Assembly: GCF_002161595.1 (NCBI RefSeq)
Contig: NZ_NFID01000001.1
Span: forward strand, 186,001 to 250,000
Length of the DNA: 64,000 bases
Direction of reading: 5' to 3'
Source of the DNA: Gemmiger sp. An50
Lineage (GTDB): Bacteria > Bacillota > Clostridia > Oscillospirales > Ruminococcaceae
Under the pieces are notes generated by a model. That model was not told the origin of the DNA. It made no database searches and worked only from the letters and a program-made list of their open reading frames with translations. Positions 16,995-24,814 of the stretch are shown here, piece by piece; positions within the stretch are counted from its first letter, which is position 1; each line of letters begins with the position of its first letter. The translations under genes and the position numbers were made by a program.

Positions 16995-18941
16995 ATGAGC
17001 AAATACGAGCATCTGCTCTCGCCCATCAAAATCGGCGAGACCACCGTGAAAAACCGCATCTTCATGCCGCCCCTGTCCACCAACCTGGCGGATAAGGGCT
17101 ACGTGACCGACGAGCTGGTGGAGCACTACAAAGCCCGCGCCAAGGGCGGCGTCGGCCTGTTCGTCACCGAGGTGGTGACCGTGGAGCCCACCTACTGCTA
17201 CCTGCCCGGCGACATGTGCATCTACGACGATTCCTTCATCCCCGGCTGGAAGAAGCTGGCCGACGGCGTGCACGAGTACGGCGCGAAGATCCTGCCCCAG
17301 CTGTTCCACCCGGCCCACATGGCCTTCCCCCTGCCCGGCACTCCCCGGCTGATCGCCCCCTCCAACGTGGGCCCCTACTACGCCAAGGAGGCGCCCCGCG
17401 CCGTGACCCGCGAGGAGCTGAAGGTCATCATCCGTCAGTTCGGCGAGGCCGCCAAGCGCGCCCAGATCGCCGGTGCCGACGGTGTGGAGATTCACGCGGC
17501 CCACGCCCACGGCCTGCTGGGCGGCTTCCTGTCTCCTCTCTATAACAAGCGCACCGATGAATACGGCGGCGACATCGACCACCGCCTGCGCCTGACGCTT
17601 GAGGTCATCGAGGAGGTTCGCCGGGTCTGCGGCAAGAATTTTATCATTGACGTGCGCATCTCCGGCAGCGAGTACACCGACGGCGGCCTGAACCTGAACG
17701 ACATGATCTACGTGGCCAAGCAGCTGGAAAAGGCCGGTGTGGACTTCCTGCACGTTTCCGGCGGCACCACCATCGCCCGGGGCAGCTCCATCCCCGCCCC
17801 CGGCACCCCCATGGGCTCCCACGCCGCCACCGCCGCCGAGATCAAGAAATACGTGTCCATCCCGGTGGCCACCGTGGGCCGCATCACCGAGCCCTGGATC
17901 GCCGAGGAGCTGATCGCCAACGGCAAAGCGGACATCTGCATGATCGGCCGCGCGAACCTGTGCGACCCCGAGTTCGCCAACAAGGTGGCCGCTGAAAAGG
18001 CCGACGACATCCGCCCCTGCATCGGCTGCCTGCGCTGTCTGAACGGCATCATGTTCGGCAAGCGGGTCGCCTGCACCGTGAACCCCTCCTTCGAGCTGGA
18101 GAACGAGGACACCCTGGCCCCCGCCCCCGAGAAGAAGAACGTGCTGGTGATCGGCAGCGGCCCCGCCGGTATGGAGACCGCCTTCGTGGCCGCCAAGCGT
18201 GGCCACCATGTGGTACTGTGCGAGAAGGACGCCGAGCTGGGCGGCCTGATGCGCATTGCCGCGGTGCCCATCGCCAAGCAGGACCTGACCAGACTGATTC
18301 AGTACATGGCCCGCCGTCTGGAGGGCGCGGGCGTGGAGGTACGCCTGAACTGCACCGTGGACCAGGCCATGCTGGAGGGCGAGTTCAAGGGCTACGAGGT
18401 GATCGCAGGCGCGGGCGCACAGCCCATTGTGGTGCCCGCCTTCACCGGCTTCAAGCAGTGGATGACCGCCGACGATGTGCTGGCGGGCCGCGCCTTCCCC
18501 GGCCGTAAGATCGTTGTGATCGGCGGCGGCTCGGTGGGCTGCGAAACTGCCGACTACCTGGCCCCGCTGGTGAACGATTTGTACCCCCGCAACCGGGAGA
18601 TCACCCTGCTGGAAATGGCTCCCGGCGTAATGGCCAGCGAGTCCGGCCCGGGCCGCAGCCTGCTGGTGCAGCGGATGATGGCCAAGGGCGTGCAGATGAT
18701 CTGCGGCGCCAAGGTGGAGAAGGTGGACGAATCGAGCATCTGGTACACCAAGGACGGCCAGCAGCACTGCATCGCCGACGCAGACACCCTGGTTCTGGCC
18801 ATGGGCTACAAGGCCGACCCGGCGCTGGAGGAGATGCTGAAGGCCGCCGGCGCAAGCTACCACCTGATCGGTGATGCCAACAAAGTCGGCACCATCAAGG
18901 ACGCCATCGGCGCAGGCTACGAGACTGCCAAGGCGCTGTAA
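16995..18941 (+). CDS. Fe-S flavoenzyme, old yellow enzyme / 2,4-dienoyl-CoA reductase family
   Basis: A 648-residue enzyme with three parts. Residues about 1-340 are an FMN-binding TIM barrel (LLSPIKIGETTVKNRIFMPP; GVEIHAAHAHGLLGGFLSP; RTDEYGGD). A cysteine cluster CIGCLRC plus a later Cys (near 340-360) binds 4Fe-4S. The C-terminal half has FAD and NAD(P) Rossmann motifs VLVIGSGPAGMETA and KIVVIGGGSVGCETA. This is the layout of enoate reductase, dienoyl-CoA reductase and BaiH/BaiCD bile-acid enzymes, which reduce activated C=C bonds in anaerobes. The substrate cannot be assigned; no bai neighbours are present. ATG 16995 is chosen for GAAGGAG. The gene appears monocistronic and strongly codon-biased. 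Confidence 0.93.
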   Translation: MSKYEHLLSPIKIGETTVKNRIFMPPLSTNLADKGYVTDELVEHYKARAKGGVGLFVTEVVTVEPTYCYLPGDMCIYDDSFIPGWKKLADGVHEYGAKILPQLFHPAHMAFPLPGTPRLIAPSNVGPYYAKEAPRAVTREELKVIIRQFGEAAKRAQIAGADGVEIHAAHAHGLLGGFLSPLYNKRTDEYGGDIDHRLRLTLEVIEEVRRVCGKNFIIDVRISGSEYTDGGLNLNDMIYVAKQLEKAGVDFLHVSGGTTIARGSSIPAPGTPMGSHAATAAEIKKYVSIPVATVGRITEPWIAEELIANGKADICMIGRANLCDPEFANKVAAEKADDIRPCIGCLRCLNGIMFGKRVACTVNPSFELENEDTLAPAPEKKNVLVIGSGPAGMETAFVAAKRGHHVVLCEKDAELGGLMRIAAVPIAKQDLTRLIQYMARRLEGAGVEVRLNCTVDQAMLEGEFKGYEVIAGAGAQPIVVPAFTGFKQWMTADDVLAGRAFPGRKIVVIGGGSVGCETADYLAPLVNDLYPRNREITLLEMAPGVMASESGPGRSLLVQRMMAKGVQMICGAKVEKVDESSIWYTKDGQQHCIADADTLVLAMGYKADPALEEMLKAAGASYHLIGDANKVGTIKDAIGAGYETAKAL

Positions 18942-19000
18942 TTCCCTGCCCCCGCGCGGAGCTTCCCTTATCCGCGATTGCATTTTCCCAAATCCCAAAA

Positions 19001-19051
19001 CAGAACGCCGCACCGCTCCATTCTTTCCCCTGGAGCGGCGCGGCGTTTCTG
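19001..19051. terminator. Hairpin between convergent genes
   Basis: Near-perfect 20-bp stem (arms start CAGAACGCCGCACCGCTCCA) with a 10-nt loop between the Fe-S flavoenzyme stop at 18941 and the convergent small gene stop at 19055. The tail TTTCTGTATTT is only moderately T-rich. Confidence 0.7.
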
Positions 19052-19054
19052 TAT

Positions 19055-19309
19055 TTATGCGCTGGCATTCAGCATTTCTTCGTTTGTTTCCCGGTAAACT
19101 GTCCACCCCAAAAGCTTGACTTCAAATCCGTCAATATAGGGTTTGACTCCCTTCACCTCCGGCGCCAGCTGATGGATTTTGGTGACCTCATAAAGCAGCG
19201 CACGGTACCGCACGCTTCCGCCATCCTTCAAATTCACCCGAACCGGCACCAGCAGCACCGCTGCCAACACCACCGCTGCCGCGATGGACCACCATTTCCG
19301 TTTTCTCAT
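19055..19309 (-). CDS. Small membrane-anchored protein of unknown function
   Basis: An 84-residue protein. It begins MRKRKWW followed by a hydrophobic segment (SIAAAVVLAAVLLVPV) and an external domain of about 60 residues with KDGGSVRYRALLYEVTKIHQL and a C-terminal FEVKLLGWTVY. Short proteins with this [KD]DGG-x-[VT]xYxALxYxVxKxH pattern are common in gut Firmicutes and have no known function. ATG 19309 is chosen over an upstream in-frame codon because CAAAGGAGGCGGTACGGA precedes it. It lies downstream of the MFS gene on the same strand, separated by about 90 nt that also hold a ten-codon frame with its own ribosome site. Confidence 0.7.
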   Translation of the reverse strand: MRKRKWWSIAAAVVLAAVLLVPVRVNLKDGGSVRYRALLYEVTKIHQLAPEVKGVKPYIDGFEVKLLGWTVYRETNEEMLNASA

Positions 19310-19370
19310 TCCGTACCGCCTCCTTTGCAGCATTTTTTGCTATTTCTCCGAGCCTTGACCCGGTGTGTAC

Positions 19371-19403
19371 TCAGCGCAGCGCCCACTTGATTGCCAATTT
19401 CAT
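19371..19403 (-). CDS. Possible ten-codon micro-ORF overlapping the MFS stop codon
   Basis: ATG at 19403-19401 overlaps the MFS TGA (ATGA) and is preceded by an excellent ribosome site, AAAAAGGAGGAGACAGCA, located inside the MFS gene. It encodes MKLAIKWALR and stops at 19371. Such a short frame could be a translational coupler, a toxin-like micropeptide or the remnant of a deleted gene. There is no support other than the ribosome site and overlap. Confidence 0.3.
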   Translation of the reverse strand: MKLAIKWALR

Positions 19404-20596
19404 TGCTGTCTCCTCCTTTTTCTGCAACGATGCGCAGCCATGCCCGCCGCCACCAGCGAAAGCAATCCCAGCCCCAGCGCCGCCATGCCGCCGGAATAGC
19501 CTAACCTGTCGCACAGCGCGCCCGCCAGCGGGCTCACCGGCAGCATGGCCAGACTGTAGGCCATACTCTGCACACTCACCAGCGTAGCCCGCCGGTCGCT
19601 GGGGAAATCCCGGTTCAGCCGGGCGGTCATCTTCACCTCCAGCAGCCCGTCCCAGAAGGTGGCGGCGGCTCCGGCGGCAAGTGCAAGCGCAAGCACCGGC
19701 GCCCCCGCCAGCGCAAGGCTGCCCCCGATGCCCGCCGCGCAGAGCAGCGCCACCGTGCGAAACCAAAAGCGTCCGCCCACACGGCCCGCCAGGGCGGAAC
19801 CCGCCGCGCCCGCCAGGGGCAGCAGCGCCAGCACCGGGCCCAGCAGTCCGGCAGGCAGGCCCAGCTCCATCAGGCGGGGCTGCAAAAGCTGGCCCCCGAA
19901 ATAGGCGCAGCAGCCGCAGGCGCCGTCCAGCAGCATCTTCTCCACCGCCGCCGGGTTCTGGCGCAAAAATCTGCCGGTGTCCGCCACATGTCGCCGCAGC
20001 CGGGGCCAAAAGTCCCGAAGTGCGGCCGGAGCCTTTTGCCCGTGGGGCGGCTCGGTCAGGCCAAGGGCCAGCACAAGCCCCGCCAGAGCGGCGGCAAAAT
20101 CGGTCAGATAGGCCAGCCGCCAGCCCAGGGCCAGCGCCGCCCCGGCACAGAGGGCGCAGCCCACGGCGGACGCCCGGTAAAGAACGCCCATCCGCCCGGC
20201 CACCCGTTCATAGTCCCCGGCGCGGCCCACCTGCAACAGACTGTCGTAGGTGATGGCCTCCCTCGTGCCGCTGATCAGATTGTAGGAAAGGGCCGAAAGC
20301 CCCATGGCAAGGCAGACGCCCCCGATGCCCCGGCTGGCGATCATGGCAAGGCAGGCCAGTGCCCGCACTCCCATGCTGGCGGCCAGCGTGCGCCTGCGGC
20401 CCAAAAGATCCGCCGCCATGCCGCTGGGCACCTCGCACAAAAAACTGACCAGATGAAAAAAGCCCTCGGCCAGACCGATCTGAGCCAGCGAAAAGCCCCG
20501 CCCGGCCAGCAGCACCACCCAGATCACCTGGGCAAGCCCGAATCCGCTCACCGCTTCGAGAAGATACAGTGCGCGAAGCTGATGTTTTATCTTCAT
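19400..20596 (-). CDS. Major facilitator superfamily transporter
   Basis: A 398-residue polytopic membrane protein with about 12 hydrophobic segments. The MFS loop 2-3 signature is visible as GMAADLLGRRRTLAASMG (near residues 58-76), and a related loop, GALCDRLGYSGG, lies in the C-terminal half. The N-terminus (LYLLEAVSGFGLAQVIWVVL, GFSLAQIGLAEGFFHL) resembles drug-exporter-like MFS proteins of Firmicutes; the substrate is unknown. ATG 20596 is chosen because GGAAAGGATTTTTT precedes it; that ribosome site is buried in a hairpin. The upstream region holds a promoter, a short leader frame and a terminator, consistent with induction by attenuation. It lies downstream of the MerR gene on the same strand. 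Confidence 0.9.
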   Translation of the reverse strand: MKIKHQLRALYLLEAVSGFGLAQVIWVVLLAGRGFSLAQIGLAEGFFHLVSFLCEVPSGMAADLLGRRRTLAASMGVRALACLAMIASRGIGGVCLAMGLSALSYNLISGTREAITYDSLLQVGRAGDYERVAGRMGVLYRASAVGCALCAGAALALGWRLAYLTDFAAALAGLVLALGLTEPPHGQKAPAALRDFWPRLRRHVADTGRFLRQNPAAVEKMLLDGACGCCAYFGGQLLQPRLMELGLPAGLLGPVLALLPLAGAAGSALAGRVGGRFWFRTVALLCAAGIGGSLALAGAPVLALALAAGAAATFWDGLLEVKMTARLNRDFPSDRRATLVSVQSMAYSLAMLPVSPLAGALCDRLGYSGGMAALGLGLLSLVAAGMAAHRCRKRRRQQ

Positions 20597-20606
20597 AACA
20601 AAAAAT

Positions 20607-20646
20607 CCTTTCCGAAAACATGGGTTCACGCCCTGTTTCGGAAAGG
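20607..20646 (-). promoter_or_regulatory. Hairpin hiding the MFS ribosome site
   Basis: On the minus-strand transcript, CCTTTCCGAAACA (from 20646) pairs with TGTTTTCGGAAAGG (to 20607), about 13 bp with one bulged base. The 3' arm contains the GGAAAGGA ribosome site of the MFS gene, so the folded form should reduce translation. The 5' arm can alternatively pair with the 3' arm of the terminator just upstream (CCGGAAAG with CTTTCC). Confidence 0.6.
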
Positions 20647-20657
20647 ATGCATTGCAC

Positions 20658-20685
20658 AAAAAGCTTTCCGGGAAAATCCCGGAAA
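20658..20685 (-). terminator. Leader terminator upstream of the MFS gene
   Basis: Minus-strand stem TTTCCGGGA / TCCCGGAAA (here read as TTTCCGGGAttttCCCGGAAA) followed by GCTTTTT. It is a compact intrinsic terminator placed between a short leader frame (stop at 20696) and the MFS start codon (20596), where it would block the gene it precedes unless relieved. Confidence 0.6.
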
Positions 20686-20695
20686 CGTGGCCTGT

Positions 20696-20800
20696 TCAGG
20701 CGCGGCGGCAGCGTTCTGACCGAAAAAAGGGCGCACTTCGAGCCGGAATCGCCATTTCGTTGCCTTTTTGTACACGAATTGTGCGCATTTTCCATCCCAT
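20696..20800 (-). CDS. Putative 34-residue leader peptide
   Basis: A 34-codon frame starting at ATG 20800 after GGAAAGGAGGGCGCGATT, one of the best ribosome sites in the area, and ending at TGA just 11 nt before the terminator stem. It begins MGWKMRTIRVQKGN and ends with a basic RSERCRRA. It contains Lys-Met-Arg and Arg-Cys-Arg, formally the plus-x-plus pattern known from macrolide-arrest peptides, but this similarity is weak evidence. A promoter (20834-20863) lies directly upstream, so the frame is the first thing translated on the MFS transcript. It is too short to call by homology. Confidence 0.45.
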   Translation of the reverse strand: MGWKMRTIRVQKGNEMAIPARSAPFFRSERCRRA

Positions 20801-20833
20801 AATCGCGCCCTCCTTTCCGTTGTTTCTGCCCTC

Positions 20834-20863
20834 ATCATACCACAGCCTTGCCGCGCCGTGCAA
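20834..20863 (-). promoter_or_regulatory. Promoter for the MFS leader transcript
   Basis: Minus strand TTGCAC (20863-20858), 18-nt spacer, TATGAT (20839-20834). It sits just after the MerR stop codon (20870). The predicted start of transcription is about 27 nt before the leader peptide ATG. Confidence 0.65.
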
Positions 20864-20869
20864 GGTGTT

Positions 20870-21736
20870 TCAGCTTTTGAAGTGGCGGAACACCCAGTAC
20901 ATGGACACGATGGTCACCGCCAGCGTCGCGCCCGCCACCGCAACCTCCGGCCGGTTGGCCGGGTCGGCGTCGATCACCCGCGGCGCCCATAATAGCACAA
21001 ACAGCGCCACCGGCCAGCCGTAGTGGACCAGCTTCATCCAGCGGCTGCGGGCCTTGGGCACATCGCTTTCCAGCTGCTCCGGGTGCAGGGCGGTGCAGCG
21101 CACAATGAGCAGAATCCCCGGCCCCATCCGCCGCCAGACCAGCTGCGCGGTATAGGGAATGCCGTCGATCTCGAATTCCGGCGCCATGCTCTCCTTTGTC
21201 ACCACCAGGTTCACCCCCTGCTGCTCGCCATAGCGGCAGAGGGCCAGCGTCAGCTCCGCCGGGTTGGTCACCGGGTCGTCCGGCGTGAAGGTGAACACCT
21301 TTTTTGCCTCGGCCTTCGCCACCTTTTTGTAGTCCCGGGTCCACTCCCCGAACAGGCCCGCCCGGTTTTCCGGCGCGTCCATCCGGTTCAGCAAGCCATC
21401 CAGAAATTCCTCGTCCGGCCGCGGGGCGCTTTGCAGCTCCCTGCAAAAGCGGATGGCCGCCTCCAGCTCCTTTTGCCGCTGCTCCAGCCGGAACTGCTGG
21501 GCCGTCGAGACCTGGGCCAGCGTGGTTTTTCCTTCCAGACAGGCCCCGATCTCCTCCAGCGGCACGTCCAGCATGCGCAGCGTCCGGATCAGCTTTAAGT
21601 CTCGGATGTCCTGTTCCGAGTAGTCCCGGTAATCGTTGCCCGGGTTGCGGTGGGGGTGGATAAGGCCCTGGTCTTCGTAAAAGCGCAGGTTCCGCCGGGA
21701 GATGCCGGTGGCCGCTTCGGTTTGCTTTGCGTTCAT
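20870..21736 (-). CDS. MerR family regulator with C-terminal membrane segments
   Basis: A 288-residue protein. Residues 1-70 are a MerR winged helix (EAATGISRRNLRFYEDQGLI, then RDYSEQDIRDLKLIRTLRML), followed by a coiled-coil dimerisation helix (RLEQRQKELEAAIRFCREL). Instead of a small effector domain, a linker of about 130 residues leads to two hydrophobic segments (VALFVLLWAPRVI; VAVAGATLAVTIVSMYWVF) at the C-terminus, suggesting a membrane-tethered regulator. ATG 21736 follows CAGGAGGCGAATTCC. A TTGACC-18-TTATGC promoter lies 36 nt upstream. It is likely to regulate itself and perhaps the MFS gene downstream. Confidence 0.88.
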   Translation of the reverse strand: MNAKQTEAATGISRRNLRFYEDQGLIHPHRNPGNDYRDYSEQDIRDLKLIRTLRMLDVPLEEIGACLEGKTTLAQVSTAQQFRLEQRQKELEAAIRFCRELQSAPRPDEEFLDGLLNRMDAPENRAGLFGEWTRDYKKVAKAEAKKVFTFTPDDPVTNPAELTLALCRYGEQQGVNLVVTKESMAPEFEIDGIPYTAQLVWRRMGPGILLIVRCTALHPEQLESDVPKARSRWMKLVHYGWPVALFVLLWAPRVIDADPANRPEVAVAGATLAVTIVSMYWVFRHFKS

Positions 21737-21771
21737 GGAATTCGCCTCCTGTTCTCTGTTCTGCACCCTCA

Positions 21772-21801
21772 GCATAAGGGATGCACCAGATGCCAGGTCA
21801 A
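21772..21801 (-). promoter_or_regulatory. Probable MerR promoter with long spacer
   Basis: Minus strand TTGACC (21801-21796), 18-nt spacer, TTATGC (21777-21772). The spacer holds the repeated GCATC / GATGC units expected of a MerR-type operator between -35 and -10. Inferred from position only. Confidence 0.4.
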
Positions 21802-21831
21802 TGCTTTTTTAAAAATTCGCGAAAAAAATGT

Positions 21832-22110
21832 TCACCGGCCCTGTTTCCAGATGCCGATGCCCCACAGCACAGCGTTTTCCACGAACACCGCAAAGGAGAT
21901 CCACAGCCAGCGACTGAATACAAAGAAGAAATCCGGCCGGGTGTGCATCTCGCCCTCCCACACGCCGAACCACCGCTGCAGCAGGCTGTAATAGGGGATG
22001 CCGTCCTGCAATCCCGGCACCAGCGCCCCCAGACAGCTGATGCCCAGGTCCACCGTGACGAACAGCACCGCCACCAGCACCGCCAGCGAAAGGATTCGCG
22101 CCAACCTCAT
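21832..22110 (-). CDS. Small two-helix membrane protein, unknown function
   Basis: A 92-residue protein with two hydrophobic segments: residues about 3-25 (LARILSLAVLVAVLFVTVDL) and about 63-86 (FSRWLWISFAVFVENAVLWG). They flank an extracytoplasmic loop of about 35 residues with LQDGIPYYSLLQRWFGVWEGE. No family is recognised. ATG 22110 is chosen because AAAGGAGGAAGAACGA stands before it; the longer frame lacks a ribosome site. It follows the ATPase gene on the same strand after 68 nt and precedes merR. Confidence 0.65.
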   Translation of the reverse strand: MRLARILSLAVLVAVLFVTVDLGISCLGALVPGLQDGIPYYSLLQRWFGVWEGEMHTRPDFFFVFSRWLWISFAVFVENAVLWGIGIWKQGR

Positions 22111-22178
22111 TCGTTCTTCCTCCTTTGGAGTCTTTTTCCCATTGTAGCATGCCGCCCGGCGCGGCGGCAATCCGGCTG

Positions 22179-22904
22179 TCACTCCTTCAAAAGCCGGTTT
22201 AACAGCGCCTGCCGGTTGTTGATAAACAGCTCGGTCACCCGGTAGCTTTCCGTCTCCTCATATGCGCAAGGGTGGACCTTGCCCTGGTCAAAGCAGTAAA
22301 TCGCCGCGCCCGGAATCCCCAGCAGAATCGGGGAATGGGTGACGATCAAAAACTGTGCGCCGTCCTTTGCGCAGCGGTCGATCTGCATCAGAAGCGAAAG
22401 CTGCCGCTGCGGAGACAATGCGGCCTCCGGCTCGTCCAGCAGATACAACCCGTTCGCTCTCAGATTGTTCTGCGCCAGCGCCAGAAAGCTCTCGCCATGG
22501 GATTTTTCGTGGTATCCGGCGGAAGGGTGCAGTGCGTCCGCATAGCTTTCCTCCTGTGTTGCCACATTGTAAAAGCTTTCCGCCCGGAGGAAATACCCCC
22601 ATTTTTCCCTGCGGTGCCCCTTCACCAGCCGGAGCGCTTTCCACAGCTCCGAATGGGAATCCCGCGTGGAGAACCGATAGTTTTTGCTCCCGCCTTCCGG
22701 ATTGAAGCCATGGGCCACCGCAATGGCCTCCAGCAAAGTGGACTTGCCGCTTCCGTTTTCTCCCACAAAAAACGTGATGGGATGGTCAAATTCCAAGCGC
22801 TCCAGCCCTTGAAACGCTTCTATTTCTCTCAGATAACTTCCGCGCCCGATTTCACCCCAATCAAATAATACGATTTGTATAAATTGTTGATTCAATACAC
22901 TCAC
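22179..22904 (-). CDS. AAA/ABC-type ATPase (predicted, SMC-like head)
   Basis: A 241-residue cytoplasmic ATPase. Walker A GENGSGKST lies near residues 48-56. Also visible are an ABC-like signature region (SHGESFLAL), Walker B YLLDEPEAALSP (near 153-164) and a switch histidine in LIVTHSPILLG. This is the stand-alone AAA_21/AAA_23 type, related to RecF/SMC heads but without coiled coil or TOPRIM domain. Such proteins occur in DNA repair, defence and transport contexts; no partner nuclease is adjacent, so the role is open. The start is a GTG at 22904 after GGGGAGCAG. It is upstream of the two-helix membrane protein on the same strand. Confidence 0.85.
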   Translation of the reverse strand: MSVLNQQFIQIVLFDWGEIGRGSYLREIEAFQGLERLEFDHPITFFVGENGSGKSTLLEAIAVAHGFNPEGGSKNYRFSTRDSHSELWKALRLVKGHRREKWGYFLRAESFYNVATQEESYADALHPSAGYHEKSHGESFLALAQNNLRANGLYLLDEPEAALSPQRQLSLLMQIDRCAKDGAQFLIVTHSPILLGIPGAAIYCFDQGKVHPCAYEETESYRVTELFINNRQALLNRLLKE

Positions 22905-23010
22905 CTGCTCCCCGGCTCGCTATTTTCTGGTGTGCCTTGCCTTTATTCTACCGCAAAGGGAGCCTTCCTTTCCACCATACCGGGCGCAGTCCGCCGCGCG
23001 TTTTCGCCAC

Positions 23011-23043
23011 AAAAAAGCGGCGGGGTCATTCCCCGCCGCTTTG
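23011..23043 (-). terminator. Intrinsic terminator overlapping the end of the XRE gene
   Basis: Minus-strand stem AAGCGGCGGGG / CCCCGCCGCTT with a short loop, followed by TTTT. The stop codon at 23026 lies within the hairpin loop region. Confidence 0.85.
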
Positions 23044-24138
23044 CTCATTTTCCCGCAGCGTCAGCCCCGCCGCCAGCAGATAGACCGCCGCCAGTGCCGC
23101 CAGCGCCGCGAAAAGGGCGGGCAACGGCTGGATCAGCGGCAGATACTTTTCCATGTTCAGCCCGGAATTCCACTCGAACAGCTTGCCGGAGGAAAGGCTC
23201 TGCACCCATGTGATCCGATCCAGCTGCCGCAGCCACCAGACCCCGCCGCTCATTCCCAGGGTGAGAAGAGCCGCCAGCAGCTGCTGCAGCCGCCGCTTCA
23301 GCGCCAGCGCATAGCCCACAGCCAACACCGCCAGCAGACCGGTGAAGATTTCCCCCTGCCGCTGCCAGAGCACCAGCGGCAGCTTCGGCCACAGGTACAT
23401 GGCCCAGAACCCGGCCAGCAGCGCAAAGCCGAACAACGGCAGCAGCGCCCGTCCCCGGGGCCTACGCCAGCCAAGGGCGACCGCCTCCGGCGAACCGGCG
23501 AAAAACCGGCGGTGCAGCAGACGCAGGGTGAGAGCGGTGGCCCCCAGCGCCAGCGCCGCCGAGATCACCAGCGCCAGCCAGAAGCTCTCCACTCCCAGCT
23601 CTTTCTGGGTCTGCATCATCAGCACCGCCGGGCCCAGCCGCACAAACATCCCGACCAGCAGCACAAGCCCCAGCGCGGCGGACCAGTTCACCGCCAGATT
23701 CATCCCGGCCGCTCCCAGCCAGAACCACCGGCTGTGGCGGGCGTAGTACCGCTGCAGATAGGCCCCGTAGCACAGGCACCCCAGATACACCGCATAGCAC
23801 ACCGCCAGCGGCGCGAAGGTGGCCAGCAGATAAAACAGCAGCCCGCCGCCCAGCGCGAAGGCAAAGGAGAGCAGCCCCTGCCAGTCCGCCCGGGTCAGCG
23901 CCCGCACCGGCTTTTCCTCATCCAGCAAATCGTCCGCCGTGACCCCCAGCGCCTTTGCCAGCGGCACCAGCAGCGGCAGGTCCGGGTAGCCCCCGCCCGA
24001 CTCCCAGCGGGAGACGCTTTTGTTGCTCACCCCCAGCGCATCCGCCAGCTGCTGCTGGGTCAGGTTCTTTTCTTTTCGGTAGCGTTTGAGCCGCTCGCTG
24101 AAGCCCTGCTCCATTCTGGTTTCCGTTCCGTCTTCCAT
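23026..24138 (-). CDS. XRE family regulator with polytopic membrane domain
   Basis: A 370-residue protein. Residues about 10-75 form a Cro/CI-type helix-turn-helix (RLKRYRKEKNLTQQQLADAL, GVSNKSVSRWESGGGYPDLP, then LAKALGVTADDLL). The remaining 290 residues contain about eight hydrophobic segments (for example LLSFAFALGGGLLFYLLATF, ALALGATALTLRLL, YLPLIQPLPALFAALAALAA). This links a DNA-binding head to an integral membrane domain, a common Firmicutes design of unknown input. ATG 24138 is set by GGAGGGGCCGGGA. It is a single-gene unit bracketed by terminators. Confidence 0.88.
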   Translation of the reverse strand: MEDGTETRMEQGFSERLKRYRKEKNLTQQQLADALGVSNKSVSRWESGGGYPDLPLLVPLAKALGVTADDLLDEEKPVRALTRADWQGLLSFAFALGGGLLFYLLATFAPLAVCYAVYLGCLCYGAYLQRYYARHSRWFWLGAAGMNLAVNWSAALGLVLLVGMFVRLGPAVLMMQTQKELGVESFWLALVISAALALGATALTLRLLHRRFFAGSPEAVALGWRRPRGRALLPLFGFALLAGFWAMYLWPKLPLVLWQRQGEIFTGLLAVLAVGYALALKRRLQQLLAALLTLGMSGGVWWLRQLDRITWVQSLSSGKLFEWNSGLNMEKYLPLIQPLPALFAALAALAAVYLLAAGLTLRENEQSGGE

Positions 24139-24260
24139 TCCCGGCCCCTCCTTTCGTTCCGGCTTCATTGTAGCAGGAATCCCCTCCCGCTGCCACCCCG
24201 CCGGGCGGGAATTCGCTTCCGGAAGGCGGGAATCGCCGGTTTTTTCGCCCAAAAGCTGCA

Positions 24261-24297
24261 AAAAAGAGCGCGTTCCAAACCGGGACGCGCTCTTTTC
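24261..24297 (-). terminator. Terminator after the GNAT gene
   Basis: Stem AAGAGCGCGT / ACGCGCTCTT with an 11-nt loop. On the minus strand it is followed by TTTT. It lies directly after the acetyltransferase stop (24308). Confidence 0.8.
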
Positions 24298-24307
24298 TTT
24301 GTTCACT

Positions 24308-24814
24308 TCACCGCAGCTTCTGGTAGGCCAGGCGCTCGCCGCCGTGGTGGCAGCTCACCACGCCCCGCAGCCCGAAGCCGCATTTTTCCAGCAGCCGCTG
24401 CATGGGCAGGTTGTCCCGGTGGGTGTCGATGCGCAGGTTGTCGCACCGCTGCCAGCACCAGTCAAGGCACCACGCCGCCGCGCCCCTACCGCCATAGGAG
24501 GCCACCCGGTGGATGACCCAATAGGGCCGCTCTTCCTCTAACCAGCTGCCTTCCCGGATGACGGCATAGTCCGCATCCGGCCCGGGGGCGAAATAGAAGG
24601 CCGCCAGCAGCGCCCCGTTCTCCCGGCAGAGCCAGGCCCCGCCGGATTCAATATCCTCGGTGAGCTGGGCCTCGTCCGGGTAAACGGTGCCCCACTGGCC
24701 CGGGTTGCCCTGCTGGGCCATAAACTTGCGGGCATGGGCGTACAGAGCGGTCATGGCGGGCAGGTCCGCCAGGGTGGCCCGTTCCATTCTGAATTCACTG
24801 GCAAATTCGCTCAC
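24308..24814 (-). CDS. GNAT family N-acetyltransferase
   Basis: A 168-residue acetyltransferase. The GNAT fold is visible as MERATLADLPAMTALYAHAR (N-terminal strand and helix), GSWLEEERPYWVIHRVASYG leading into the acetyl-CoA loop GGRGAAAWCLDWCWQ, and the C-terminal LRIDTHRDNLPMQRLLEKCG with the usual end FGLRGVVSCHHGGERLAYQ. It transfers an acetyl group from acetyl-CoA to an unknown amine. The start is assigned to GTG 24814, preceded by AAAGGAGGAGCCT, giving a 4-nt overlap (GTGA) with the upstream membrane-protein gene and so translational coupling; ATG 24787 is the alternative. Confidence 0.9.
   Translation of the reverse strand: MSEFASEFRMERATLADLPAMTALYAHARKFMAQQGNPGQWGTVYPDEAQLTEDIESGGAWLCRENGALLAAFYFAPGPDADYAVIREGSWLEEERPYWVIHRVASYGGRGAAAWCLDWCWQRCDNLRIDTHRDNLPMQRLLEKCGFGLRGVVSCHHGGERLAYQKLR

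Noticed and set aside
16854..19106. A minus-strand 750-codon frame over the Fe-S flavoenzyme gene
   Set aside because: Antisense shadow of a well-supported enzyme with Fe-S and flavin motifs on the other strand.
19371..19403. Ten-codon frame as the true start of the 84-residue membrane protein
   Set aside because: The frame ends at a stop codon 61 nt before the next gene and is not in a joinable frame by a single visible slip site.
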